A stretch of DNA of 17,479 bases from Bacillota bacterium (lineage in GTDB: Bacteria > Bacillota > Sulfobacillia > Thermaerobacterales > Thermaerobacteraceae), in assembly GCA_003242195.1 (NCBI GenBank), contig QGUQ01000004.1, forward strand, positions 1 to 17,479, given 5' to 3'. Of this stretch, positions 9,579 to 17,151 are shown one piece after another (the stretch's first letter is position 1; each line of letters begins with the position of its first letter). The translations under genes and the position numbers were made by a program. The notes below the pieces were generated by a model. That model was not told where the DNA came from. It saw only the letters and a list, made by a program, of their open reading frames with translations, and searched no databases.

Positions 9579-11032
9579 GCCGCGGCCAGGGGCAGGGACG
9601 ATGGCGGCGGGGACGGGGCGGCCCGGTGCGGGGGGCGCCCCCCCGGGGCACGATGCGGGCTTCCAGCGGCCGGGAGGCCGCCTTTCTGGCGCTGTTGGCC
9701 GCGGAAGAGGGCGGTGCCTACGTGGACCAGGCCCTGGACCGCATCCTGGCCCGCAGCCCGCTGCCCGAGCGGGAGCGCAGCCTGGCTACCGAGCTAGCCT
9801 ACGGCGTCGCCCGGCGACTGGGCAGCCTGGACTGGGCCCTCGCCCGCTTCTCGCGGCGGCCGCCGGAACGGCTGGACTCCCCCGTACGGGTGGCTGTCCG
9901 GCTTGGCGCGTACCAGCTCTGGCACCTGGACCGCATCCCCGCCCACGCGGCGGTGGACGAGTCCGTGGAGCTGGTCCGGCGGCATGGGCCCGGATATACC
10001 GCCGGCTTCGTCAACGCGGTGCTGCGGGCGGCGGCGCGGGTGCGATGGGAGGAACTGCCCATCCCGCCGGCGGCCGAGGACCTGGCCGGCCACCTGGCGA
10101 TCGCCCAGGCCCACCCGCGCTGGCTGGTGGAACGATGGCTGGCACGCCTGGGCGCGGAGGAGACGGCGGCGCTGCTGGCGGCTAACAACCGGGTGCCGGT
10201 GCTGAGCGCCCGGGTGAACCGGCTGCGAGCCGATCCCGTATCCTTGCGTCTCGAGCTGGAGAGGGCGGGGGCGGTGGTGGAACCGGGCCGGTACCTGCCG
10301 GAGGCCTTGCGCCTGGGGCATGGCGTACACCCGGCGGAACTGGCGGCCTTTCGCGAGGGCCGGTTGACGTGGCAGGACGAAAGCTCCATGCTGGCGGTGC
10401 ACGTCCTCGATCCGCAGCCGGGGGAGACGGTGATCGATGTGGCTGCGGCGCCCGGCGGCAAGTCGACCCACATCGCCGAGCGCATGGGTGATCGCGGGCG
10501 GGTGATCGCCTGCGACGTCGACGCCGGCCGCCTGCAGAAGCTGGAGGCCAACGCGCGGCGCCTGGGCCTCCGCAGCATCGAGCCCCTCGTCCTGGACGGG
10601 CGCCGGCTGGCAGACCGGTTCGCTGGCACGGCGGACCGGGTGCTGGCGGACGTGCCGTGCACCGGGTTGGGGGTGATCGCCCGCCGCCCGGACCTGCGCT
10701 GGCGCAAGGCACCGGAGGACATCACGGCCCTGGCCGCCCTCCAGCGGGAACTGCTGGCCTCGGCGGCTGGCTGCCTCAAGCCCGGCGGCGTGCTGGTCTA
10801 CAGCACCTGCACGACGGAGCCGGAGGAGAACCAGGACGTGGTGGGCGCCTTCCTCCGGGAGGCGGACGGCGAGTTCGCCGCCGAGGACCTGAGGCCGTGG
10901 CTTCCCCCGGCCCTGCGGGACGAACCCGGGGCGGCGGAAGGCTGGATCCAGCTCTGGCCCCACCGCCACGGCGTGGACGGGTTCTTCATCGCGAGGATTC
11001 GCCGCCGGCCTGCGGACCGGGGCCAAGTGTGA
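9575..11032 (+). CDS. rsmB: 16S rRNA (cytosine-967-C5)-methyltransferase
   Basis: RsmB makes m5C967 in 16S rRNA using S-adenosylmethionine. An N-terminal NusB-like RNA-binding domain (from REAAFLALLAAEEGGAY to FVNAVLRAAAR) is followed by a linker and the Rossmann methyltransferase domain: VIDVAAAPGGKSTHIAE (SAM binding), ADVPCTG (Cys codon 10658-10660) and VYSTCTTEPEEN (catalytic Cys codon 10808-10810). The start is uncertain. ATG 9575 overlaps the upstream stop as ATGA and gives 485 residues with a 26-residue Arg/Gly-rich extension. ATG 9653 gives 459 residues and begins where homologues begin, but neither has a good Shine-Dalgarno. I give the coupled start; the family-like one is about as likely. 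Confidence 0.93.
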   Translation: MSRGQGQGRWRRGRGGPVRGAPPRGTMRASSGREAAFLALLAAEEGGAYVDQALDRILARSPLPERERSLATELAYGVARRLGSLDWALARFSRRPPERLDSPVRVAVRLGAYQLWHLDRIPAHAAVDESVELVRRHGPGYTAGFVNAVLRAAARVRWEELPIPPAAEDLAGHLAIAQAHPRWLVERWLARLGAEETAALLAANNRVPVLSARVNRLRADPVSLRLELERAGAVVEPGRYLPEALRLGHGVHPAELAAFREGRLTWQDESSMLAVHVLDPQPGETVIDVAAAPGGKSTHIAERMGDRGRVIACDVDAGRLQKLEANARRLGLRSIEPLVLDGRRLADRFAGTADRVLADVPCTGLGVIARRPDLRWRKAPEDITALAALQRELLASAAGCLKPGGVLVYSTCTTEPEENQDVVGAFLREADGEFAAEDLRPWLPPALRDEPGAAEGWIQLWPHRHGVDGFFIARIRRRPADRGQV

Positions 11033-11077
11033 CCGGGCTGCCGGGTGGGGGAGAGGATCGTGAACCGGATGAAGGCA

Positions 11078-11085
11078 GGGGAGGA
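11078..11085 (+). promoter_or_regulatory. Ribosome binding site deciding the rlmN start
   Basis: GGGGAGGA lies seven bases before ATG 11093. It makes this start better placed than the in-frame GTG 11045, GTG 11060 and ATG 11069, although a second purine run at 11046-11055 could serve GTG 11060. Confidence 0.5.
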
Positions 11086-11092
11086 ACGGGCG

Positions 11093-12241
11093 ATGGCGGC
11101 GCCGGCCGGACCGGCGGGGACCGCCGGGGAAGGACGGGATGCCGCCCCGGAAAGCCCGGCGGCTACCGGCGGGGTGGACTGGCTGGGCCTGTTGCCCGCC
11201 GAGCTGGAAGGGCTGCTGGCGGGCATGGGAGAACCCGCCTATCGCGGCCGGCAGATCTTTGCCTGGTTCCACGGCCGCCAGGTGACGGATTTTGTCCAGA
11301 TGACCGACCTGCCGAGGGGGCTGCGCCAGCGCCTGGCGGCAACGGGCAGCCCGGCCGTGCCCGAGTTGCGGCGCCTGCAGGTGGACCCGGTGGACGGCAC
11401 CCGCAAATACCTGCTGGAGCTGGCCGATGGCCAGCTGATCGAGACGGTCCTCATGCGCCACCGGTACGGGTTGAGCCTGTGCGTCTCCACCCAAGTGGGG
11501 TGCCGAATGGGCTGCCGCTTCTGCGCTTCCACCATCGGCGGCCTGGTCAGGAACCTGACGGCGGGCGAGATGGCCGGCCAGCTACTGGTGGTGAACCGGG
11601 ACCTGGCTCCGCGGGGCGAACGTGTGAGCCATGTGGTACTCATGGGCATCGGCGAACCCCTGGAGAACTTCGAGGCGGCCGTGCGTTTCATCCGCCTGGC
11701 CCACGAGCCCCGCGGGGCCGGCATCGGCTATCGGCACATCACCGTGTCCACGTCCGGGCTGGTGCCCGGCATCCGCCGTTTGGCGCGGGAGGGGCTGCCG
11801 GTGACCCTGGCGGTGTCCCTCCACGCGCCCAACGATGAGATCCGCAGCTACCTCATGCCGGTCAACCGCCGGTGGCCCATCGCCGAGGTCCTGGACGCCT
11901 GCCGGGAGTACGTCCAGCTGACGGGGCGGCGGGTCACCTTCGAGTACGTGCTGCTGGAAGATGTCAACGACCGGCCCGAGCACGCCCGGGAGCTGGCGGA
12001 GCGGATCGGCGGCCTGCTCTGCCACGTCAACCTCATTCCCTGGAATCCGGTCAGCGAACGGCCCTTCCGGGCGCCGAGTCCGGAGCGTGTGCGGGCCTTC
12101 TATGAGGAACTGGCCTCCCGCGGCGTGCCCGTGACGGTCCGCCGCCAGTTGGGCCAGCGCATCGACGCGGCCTGCGGCCAGCTGCGGCGCCGCGAGGCGG
12201 CGCGCCGGGCTCGGGCGGCCGGTTCCGGGGTGGGCACGTAG
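11093..12241 (+). CDS. rlmN: Dual-specificity 23S rRNA/tRNA adenine-C2 methyltransferase
   Basis: 382-residue radical-SAM enzyme that methylates C2 of A2503 in 23S rRNA and A37 in some tRNAs. The 4Fe-4S motif is Cys-x3-Cys-x2-Cys in CRMGCRFCAS (Cys137, Cys141, Cys144 from this start). Both extra catalytic cysteines are present: the one in LCVSTQVG just before the cluster and Cys361 in DAACGQL. Other landmarks are LMGIGEPLENF, SLHAPND and NLIPWNP. RlmN is favoured over the resistance enzyme Cfr by the housekeeping context. Residues 1-25 are a low-complexity Ala/Pro/Gly extension and the tail after Cys361 is Arg/Ala-rich. It follows rsmB by 60 bases, so two rRNA methyltransferases stand together. 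Confidence 0.96.
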   Translation: MAAPAGPAGTAGEGRDAAPESPAATGGVDWLGLLPAELEGLLAGMGEPAYRGRQIFAWFHGRQVTDFVQMTDLPRGLRQRLAATGSPAVPELRRLQVDPVDGTRKYLLELADGQLIETVLMRHRYGLSLCVSTQVGCRMGCRFCASTIGGLVRNLTAGEMAGQLLVVNRDLAPRGERVSHVVLMGIGEPLENFEAAVRFIRLAHEPRGAGIGYRHITVSTSGLVPGIRRLAREGLPVTLAVSLHAPNDEIRSYLMPVNRRWPIAEVLDACREYVQLTGRRVTFEYVLLEDVNDRPEHARELAERIGGLLCHVNLIPWNPVSERPFRAPSPERVRAFYEELASRGVPVTVRRQLGQRIDAACGQLRRREAARRARAAGSGVGT

Positions 12242-12243
12242 CG

Positions 12244-12274
12244 CCGGCCCCGCCACGGCACGGCGCGGGGCCGG
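12244..12274 (+). other. Strong GC hairpin between rlmN and the phosphatase gene
   Basis: CCGGCCCCG (12244-12252) and CGGGGCCGG (12266-12274) form a perfect 9-base stem with a 13-base loop, two bases after the rlmN stop. No T-tract follows, so it is not a typical terminator. It may attenuate or mark a processing point before the phosphatase-kinase pair. Confidence 0.4.
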
Positions 12275-12318
12275 GCGGTGGCGGCGGACGGAAGGGACCG
12301 GTAGAGAGGGGAGCAACC

Positions 12319-13050
12319 TTGTTGCGCCTTGCGGCGGGGAGTCACCCCGGTTGGGTACGGGAGAACAACGAGGACGCCTACCTGGCCGAGCGCCTGCCGG
12401 GCGACGACCGCTGGCTGATTGCGGTGGCCGACGGCATGGGCGGCCACCGGGCCGGCGAGGTCGCCAGCTGGCTGGCGCTGGCCACGCTGCGGGAACGGCT
12501 GCTGGAAGGGGCCGGGCTGGCCGACGCGGTGTGCGCCGCCAACGAGGCCGTCTTCCGCCGCCAGGCCGACGATCCGCGGCTCAGCGGGATGGGCACGACC
12601 CTGACCGCGGCCGTGGTGGGTCCCGGCGGCGCCGTCCAGCTTTGCCACGTGGGCGACTCGCGGGCCTATCTGCTGCGGCAGGGGGAACTGGCCCGGCTGA
12701 CCCGGGACCACTCCCTGGTGGAGGAGTTCGTCCGCAGCGGCGCCCTGACCGAGCAGGAGGCACGGCGGCATCCCCAGCGGAACCTGCTGACCCGGGCCAT
12801 CGGGACCGAGGCCACGGTGCCGGTGGACGAGGCGACGGTGCAGCTCAAGCCGGCGGACGTCCTCCTCCTGTGCAGCGACGGCCTCAGCGAGGCGCTGCCC
12901 GACGCCCGACTGGCGGCGCTGCTGGTGCAACAGGTCACCGGCGAGGACCTGGGCGCGGGCGTGGAGATCCTGATCCAGGCGGCCCTGGACGCGGGCGGAG
13001 CCGACAACATCACCGCTGTCCTGGCGCGCTGGGACGGTGAGGATTCTTGA
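12319..13050 (+). CDS. prpC: PP2C-family Ser/Thr protein phosphatase (PrpC/Stp)
   Basis: 243-residue cytoplasmic metal-dependent phosphatase that reverses phosphorylation by the neighbouring kinase. All PP2C motifs appear in order: GWVRENNEDAY, VADGMGGHRAGE (metal Asp38), GMGTTLTAAVV, HVGDSRAYLLR, LTRDHSLVEEFV, a small flap region, LLCSDGLSEAL and GADNITAVLARW. Length is typical of bacterial Stp enzymes. The start is a TTG; two tandem TTG codons (12319 and 12322) follow GAGAGGGGAG by five and eight bases, and either could be used. The stop overlaps the kinase start (TTGA), so the two opposing enzymes should be made in a fixed ratio. Confidence 0.95.
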   Translation: MLRLAAGSHPGWVRENNEDAYLAERLPGDDRWLIAVADGMGGHRAGEVASWLALATLRERLLEGAGLADAVCAANEAVFRRQADDPRLSGMGTTLTAAVVGPGGAVQLCHVGDSRAYLLRQGELARLTRDHSLVEEFVRSGALTEQEARRHPQRNLLTRAIGTEATVPVDEATVQLKPADVLLLCSDGLSEALPDARLAALLVQQVTGEDLGAGVEILIQAALDAGGADNITAVLARWDGEDS

Positions 13051-15050
13051 TCGGAACCGTGCTGGCCGGCCGCTACCGGGTGATCGGGCTCCTGGGCGGC
13101 GGCGGCATGTCCGTGGTCTACAAGGCGACGGACCAGGTCACCGGCGACACGGTGGCCGTCAAGGCCCTGCGCGCCGAGTACGCTTCCGATGCCGCCTTCC
13201 TGCGCCGCCTGCGCCGGGAGGCAGAGGCCGTCCGGCGCCTCTCCCACCCGGGCGTGGTGGCCGTCCGGGACGTGGCGGAGAGCGACGGCCATCCCTTCCT
13301 GGTCCTGGAGTACGTCGAAGGCATCACCCTGAAGCAGTACATCCGCGAGCACGCCCCGCTGCCCGTAGAAGAGGCCGTATCCATCGCCTGCAGGGTGCTG
13401 GCGGTCCTGGAGCACGCCCACGCCCACGGCGTGATCCACCGCGACGTCAAGCCCCAAAACATCCTGATCACGTCGGACGATCAGGTGATGGTCACGGACT
13501 TCGGCATCGCCAGGGCCAGCTGGGCGACGACTACCGTGGTGGAAAACGGCGCCATGGTGGGGACGGCCCACTACTTCGCGCCGGAGCAGGCCCGGGGGCT
13601 ACCGGCCAGCGAGCGCTCGGACCTCTACGCGGTGGGCGTCATCCTCTTCGAGATGCTGACGGGCCGCCTCCCCTTCGAGGGGGACTCGCCGGTGGCGGTG
13701 GCCATGCAACACCTGGAACAGGAGCCGCCCCGCCCCTCGGCCCTCAACCCGGCGGTGCCCGCCGCCCTGGAGGCCATCGTCCTCAAGGCCCTGGCCAAGG
13801 ACCCCGCGCGGCGCTACCCCTCGGCGGCGGCCATGCGGGAGGACCTGGAACGCTTCCTGGCGGGCGAACCGGTGGTGGCCCTGGCGGAGGAAGAGGAGGA
13901 GGCCCAGCGCACCCTGGTAGTGCCACCCGGCGGCGATGCGCCGATCCTGCCGGCGGCTGGCACGCCCGGGTCCGTGGCCCTGCCCGTCCCTGCCGGTGAC
14001 CGGGTCCCGGCCCGACCCGCCGCAGAGGGGGACGAGAAGCGGCAGGCTCAAGCGGGACGGGATGCCCGGGCCGCCCGCCGGCGACGGGCCTGGTGGCTGG
14101 CGGTGGGGGTCCTGGCGATCCTCGTCCTGGCCTTCGGGGCCGGAGTGGCCCGGCGCTGGCTGACGCCGCCGCTGGTGCAGGTACCGGTGGTGGAGGGCCT
14201 GCCTCTGATCGAGGCCCAGGCGCGCCTGGAGCGGGCAGGCCTCCAGTGGCAGATCCGCGAGGAGCGGCACGACAACAGCGAGGTCAACACCGTCATCGAC
14301 CAGGACCCGCCCGGGGGCGAGCAGGTCCGGCCGGGATCCACGGTCTCGCTGGTGGTCTCTAAGGGGCCGGAATGGCTGGCCGCGCCCGACGTCCGCGGTC
14401 TCAGCGAGCGGGACGCTCGCATCCGGCTGGAGAACGCCGGCCTGGCCGCCAGCGTTCGCTACCGGCACGACCAGGCGGCGCCGGGCACGGTGATCGAACA
14501 GGATCCGGGACCGGGCAGCCCCATCCAGGCGGGCATGACGGTGTACCTCACCGTGTCGGAAGGACCGGAGGAACGCTCGGTGCAGGTGCCGTCCCTGTTC
14601 GGTCTGGTGCTGGACGACGCCCGGGCGGAGCTGCAGCGGGTGGGCCTACGGGCCGGCGAGGTTCGGGAGGTTTTCAGCGACTACCCGGCCGGTACGGTGA
14701 TCGGGCAGAACCCTCCGGCCGCCACGGCGGTCCGGCCGGGAACCGCGGTGGCGCTGGTGGTCAGCAAGGGTGACGAGCCCCCGCCCCAGCCGGCGACGCG
14801 GGAGGCCCGCCTGTCCGTGGACATCCGCGGTGAGGGGCGCCATGTGCTGCGAGTGGAGGTGCAGGACGCGGCCGGCCGGCGGGTCGTCTACGAAAAGGAG
14901 CACCGGGGCGGCGACAAGGTCGATGTGCCCGTGACCTGGCAAGGTGAGGAGGCACGGGTCCTGGTCTTCCTGGATGGGGAACTGGTGGAGGAGCGGACCC
15001 TGACGGCGGAACCAGGCGGGCGGAAGCCCGGTAAGGAGACGGATCGGTAG
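13047..15050 (+). CDS. prkC: PASTA-domain membrane Ser/Thr kinase (PrkC/StkP)
   Basis: 667-residue one-pass membrane kinase. In relatives the outside PASTA repeats bind peptidoglycan fragments or lipid II and the kinase controls growth, division and spore germination. The kinase domain (about 8-275) has GLLGGGGMSVVYK, Lys39 in VAVKAL, HRDVKPQN with catalytic Asp133, DFG at 151-153 and APEQ. A basic, Pro-rich juxtamembrane linker leads to one membrane helix (about 349-368, WWLAVGVLAILVLAFGAGVA). Three PASTA repeats follow (about 374-437, 438-503, 504-573), each ending VSKG or VSEG. Then comes a 90-residue beta-rich C-terminal domain (LSVDIRGEGRHVLRVEV to LVFLDGELVEERTL), resembling those at the end of other Firmicute PASTA kinases. 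The TTG start gives the usual MIGTVLAGRYR. Confidence 0.96.
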   Translation: MIGTVLAGRYRVIGLLGGGGMSVVYKATDQVTGDTVAVKALRAEYASDAAFLRRLRREAEAVRRLSHPGVVAVRDVAESDGHPFLVLEYVEGITLKQYIREHAPLPVEEAVSIACRVLAVLEHAHAHGVIHRDVKPQNILITSDDQVMVTDFGIARASWATTTVVENGAMVGTAHYFAPEQARGLPASERSDLYAVGVILFEMLTGRLPFEGDSPVAVAMQHLEQEPPRPSALNPAVPAALEAIVLKALAKDPARRYPSAAAMREDLERFLAGEPVVALAEEEEEAQRTLVVPPGGDAPILPAAGTPGSVALPVPAGDRVPARPAAEGDEKRQAQAGRDARAARRRRAWWLAVGVLAILVLAFGAGVARRWLTPPLVQVPVVEGLPLIEAQARLERAGLQWQIREERHDNSEVNTVIDQDPPGGEQVRPGSTVSLVVSKGPEWLAAPDVRGLSERDARIRLENAGLAASVRYRHDQAAPGTVIEQDPGPGSPIQAGMTVYLTVSEGPEERSVQVPSLFGLVLDDARAELQRVGLRAGEVREVFSDYPAGTVIGQNPPAATAVRPGTAVALVVSKGDEPPPQPATREARLSVDIRGEGRHVLRVEVQDAAGRRVVYEKEHRGGDKVDVPVTWQGEEARVLVFLDGELVEERTLTAEPGGRKPGKETDR

Positions 15051-15093
15051 GACCGGCAGGCGCGGCAGGGTCAGGAAGCGGGGTGAGACGCGG

Positions 15094-16053
15094 GTGACCA
15101 CCATGCGCGGCACGGTGGTCAAGGCCCAGACCAACCTTTACGAGGTGCGGGTGGGTGACGAGGTCCTGTTGTGCGCGTTGCGGGGCCGCTTGCGGCGCGA
15201 GGCGGGCACCGTCCTCACCGGCGACGAAGTCGAGGTCACGCGGACCCAGGGCGGTGCGGTCATCGAGCGGGTCCTGCCTCGTCGCAACCAGTTGGTGCGC
15301 CCGCCCATCGCCAACGTCGACCGCGTTCTCGTCGTCCAGTCCCTGGCGGCTCCCGACCCCGTTCCCATCCTGCTGGACCGCCTGTTGCTCCAGGCGGAGG
15401 CCCACGGCCTGCCCGTGGTGCTGTGCTTCAACAAGGTAGACCTGGTAGCCGGTCGGGGACGGGACGGAGCCGCCGGCGCGGTCGGGGAAGCGGTCGAAGA
15501 AGGGATTCCCGGCGTGGAAGCCCTGCCGGCGGAAACGCGCCGGCTGGTAGAGGGTTACCGGCTGGCCGGGTATCCGATCTACCTGGTCTCGGCCCGGACG
15601 GGCCAGGGCCTTGAGGCCCTCCGCCAGGAGTTGCGCGCCGGCGTCACCGTGCTGGCCGGGCCCAGCGGGGCCGGCAAGTCCACGCTGCTCAACGCCATCC
15701 AGCCGGGCCTGCGCTTGCAGACCGGCGAGATTAGCCGCAAGCTGGGACGGGGGCGGCACACGACGCGGCACGTGCAGCTGCTGGCCCTGGAGGGCGGCGG
15801 CTGGGTCGCCGACACCCCCGGTTTCAGCCGGCTGGACCTGCCCGACGTGGAGCCGGAGGAACTGGGGGACCTGTGGCCGGAGGTGCGCCAGCACGCCCCC
15901 GGCTGCCGCTTCCGGGGCTGCCTGCACCGGAGCGAGCCCGGCTGCGCCGTGCGGGCGGCGGTGGACGAGGGCCTGATCGCCGATTGGCGCTATCAGAACT
16001 ACCTGGTGCTCCTCGGCGAGGTGGAACGGCGCCTGGAGGAGCGGTACCGCTGA
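15094..16053 (+). CDS. rsgA: Ribosome small-subunit biogenesis GTPase RsgA
   Basis: 319-residue circularly permuted GTPase (B. subtilis CpgA/YloQ) that checks late 30S assembly. An N-terminal OB-fold (VVKAQTNLYEVRVGD to GDEVEV) precedes the G domain, where the motif order is permuted: G4 NKVD at 113-116 comes before the P-loop GPSGAGKST at 189-197, then the switch region ISRKLGRGRHTTRH and G3 DTPGF at 240-244. The zinc site is Cys271, Cys276, His278, Cys284 (CRFRGCLHRSEPGC). The G4-G1 segment has about 40 extra Gly/Ala/Glu-rich residues around 120-155. GTG 15094 sits behind GGGGTGAG; ATG 15103 would remove three residues. CpgA is a known PrkC substrate in B. subtilis, which fits the gene order. 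Confidence 0.96.
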   Translation: MTTMRGTVVKAQTNLYEVRVGDEVLLCALRGRLRREAGTVLTGDEVEVTRTQGGAVIERVLPRRNQLVRPPIANVDRVLVVQSLAAPDPVPILLDRLLLQAEAHGLPVVLCFNKVDLVAGRGRDGAAGAVGEAVEEGIPGVEALPAETRRLVEGYRLAGYPIYLVSARTGQGLEALRQELRAGVTVLAGPSGAGKSTLLNAIQPGLRLQTGEISRKLGRGRHTTRHVQLLALEGGGWVADTPGFSRLDLPDVEPEELGDLWPEVRQHAPGCRFRGCLHRSEPGCAVRAAVDEGLIADWRYQNYLVLLGEVERRLEERYR

Positions 16054-16093
16054 GAGGCGGCGCGGCTGGGGCGCCGGCGGGATCGTGGCGGGT

Positions 16094-16102
16094 GGGGGGA
16101 GG
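16094..16102 (+). promoter_or_regulatory. Ribosome binding site favouring an upstream TTG start of rpe
   Basis: GGGGGGAGG lies seven bases before TTG 16110, which is in frame with rpe. The later in-frame ATG 16164 and GTG 16194 have no comparable Shine-Dalgarno, so translation may begin earlier than alignment alone would suggest. Confidence 0.45.
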
Positions 16103-16109
16103 CAGGGAG

Positions 16110-16877
16110 TTGACGGGATCGCATGCAGCGGAGGGGACGGGGGCGGACGGCCGGCGCTCCGGGATGGCGGGGCCGCGCCCCGGTACCGGCCCGGTGTTGG
16201 CACCGTCCCTGCTGTCGGCCGACTTCGCGCGCCTTGCCGAGCAGGTGCGCGAGGCGGAAGCCGCGGGGGCGGACTGGCTGCACCTGGACGTCATGGACGG
16301 GCACTTCGTTCCCAACCTGACCTTTGGCCCGTTGATCGTGGCGGCGGTGCGGCGCCTGACCCGCCTGCCGCTGGACGTCCATCTCATGGTGGAGCGGCCA
16401 GAGCCGCTGCTGGAGGCCTTCGTCGCGGCCGGGGCCGACCTGATCACGGTCCATGTGGAGGCGACACCCCACGTCCACCGGGCGATCCAGGCCATTCGAC
16501 GGCGAGGCGTCCGGGCCGGCGTCGCCATCAACCCCGGCACGCCGGTCGTGGCGGTGGAGCCGCTGTTGAGCGAGGTCGACCTGGTGCTGGTGATGAGCGT
16601 CAACCCGGGCTTCGGCGGACAGGCCTTCCTGCCGCTGGCACTGGAGAAGCTCCGCCGGTTGCGGGAGATGTTCCGCACTGCCGGATACACGCCCTGGCTG
16701 GAAGTGGACGGCGGCATCGATGCCGCCACCGCTCCCCTGGCCGTGGCGGCGGGCGCCGACGTCCTGGTGGCCGGCTCGGCCGTCTTCAACGCCAGCGGCA
16801 GCGTGACGGAGAACCTGGAGCGCCTGCGCGCTGCCGTTCGAGACGGGGCACAGGCGGGCACCCGGCCGCCCTCCTGA
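16110..16877 (+). CDS. rpe: Ribulose-phosphate 3-epimerase
   Basis: TIM-barrel, metal-dependent enzyme interconverting ribulose 5-phosphate and xylulose 5-phosphate in the pentose phosphate pathway. Motifs follow the family closely: [29 protein letters not shown] (metal His and catalytic Asp), [10 protein letters not shown] (second metal His), [29 protein letters not shown] (catalytic Asp) and [12 protein letters not shown]. The start is debatable. TTG 16110 has a strong Shine-Dalgarno and gives 255 residues with a Gly/Ser/Arg-rich 27-residue extension. ATG 16164 gives 237 residues, close to the usual 215-235. The 56-base gap after rsgA has no terminator. In B. subtilis thiN lies between rpe and spoVM; it is absent here. 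Confidence 0.94.
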   Translation: MTGSHAAEGTGADGRRSGMAGPRPGTGPVLAPSLLSADFARLAEQVREAEAAGADWLHLDVMDGHFVPNLTFGPLIVAAVRRLTRLPLDVHLMVERPEPLLEAFVAAGADLITVHVEATPHVHRAIQAIRRRGVRAGVAINPGTPVVAVEPLLSEVDLVLVMSVNPGFGGQAFLPLALEKLRRLREMFRTAGYTPWLEVDGGIDAATAPLAVAAGADVLVAGSAVFNASGSVTENLERLRAAVRDGAQAGTRPPS

Positions 16878-16930
16878 ATACCCTGTGACGGGCGCGACGC
16901 GCCGGCGGCCGATGGGCGCCGCGCCGGAGG

Positions 16931-16937
16931 GGAGGGG
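16931..16937 (+). promoter_or_regulatory. Ribosome binding site of the spoVM micro-gene
   Basis: GGAGGGG in a longer purine run (16926-16937); its GGAGG core lies seven bases before ATG 16943. It is as good as those of the large genes in the window and supports real translation of the short frame. Confidence 0.6.
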
Positions 16938-16942
16938 TGGGG

Positions 16943-17041
16943 ATGGCCGTTCGGATCCTGGTGATCCGCCTGCCGGGCATGGTCGGCCGGGTACTGCGGG
17001 CGCTGTCTCGTCCCCGCGGCGGCACGGGGCAGCCCGCCTGA
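16943..17041 (+). CDS. spoVM: Stage V sporulation protein SpoVM (32 residues)
   Basis: Tiny gene, easily missed by length cut-offs. In B. subtilis SpoVM is a 26-residue amphipathic helix that lies flat in the outer forespore membrane, senses positive curvature and recruits the coat ATPase SpoIVA; it also inhibits FtsH in vitro. Residues 7-21 here read [15 protein letters not shown], against TIKLPKFLGGIVRAM in B. subtilis as I recall it, sharing the basic-Leu-Pro core (Pro11, equivalent to Pro9), a Gly after the hydrophobic pair, and Arg on the polar face. A seven-residue Gly/Pro tail follows. The place right after rpe matches the B. subtilis prpC-prkC-rsgA-rpe-thiN-spoVM order. The alternative, a chance frame, is made unlikely by the Shine-Dalgarno, the motif, the synteny and the terminator 34 bases on. 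Confidence 0.82.
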   Translation: MAVRILVIRLPGMVGRVLRALSRPRGGTGQPA

Positions 17042-17071
17042 GGGTGGCCCACGGCGGCCGTGGCAACTGTG

Positions 17072-17096
17072 AAAGGCCGGGGTTGCCCCGGCTTTT
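17072..17096 (+). terminator. Intrinsic terminator after spoVM
   Basis: GCCGGGG (17076-17082), loop TTG, CCCCGGC (17086-17092), then TTTT; the AAA before the stem can extend pairing into the T-run. It is the only convincing rho-independent terminator in the window and marks the end of the long transcription unit and its separation from hslO. Confidence 0.85.
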
Positions 17097-17117
17097 CCGT
17101 TGCGGCTTCCGGTGGGA

Positions 17118-17125
17118 CCCTAGGG
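17118..17125. other. Short palindrome upstream of hslO
   Basis: CCCTAGGG sits 26 bases before the hslO GTG, inside the gap that must hold the hslO promoter if the terminator works. It could be an operator half-site or chance; no clear -35/-10 pair was found nearby. Confidence 0.15.
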
Positions 17126-17151
17126 CCCGGAGAGCGAGGAGGCAGCAGTTC

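Noticed and set aside
9794..11494. 566-codon open frame on the - strand opposite rsmB and rlmN
   Set aside because: Same high-GC artefact; crosses two conserved genes and shows no family features.
14359..14770. PASTA repeats considered as possible DNA tandem repeats
   Set aside because: The similarity is at protein level (three PASTA domains); the DNA copies are too diverged to be a recent repeat.
15873..16109. Upstream extension of the rpe frame into rsgA
   Set aside because: It overlaps the rsgA zinc site out of frame and has no relation to Rpe.
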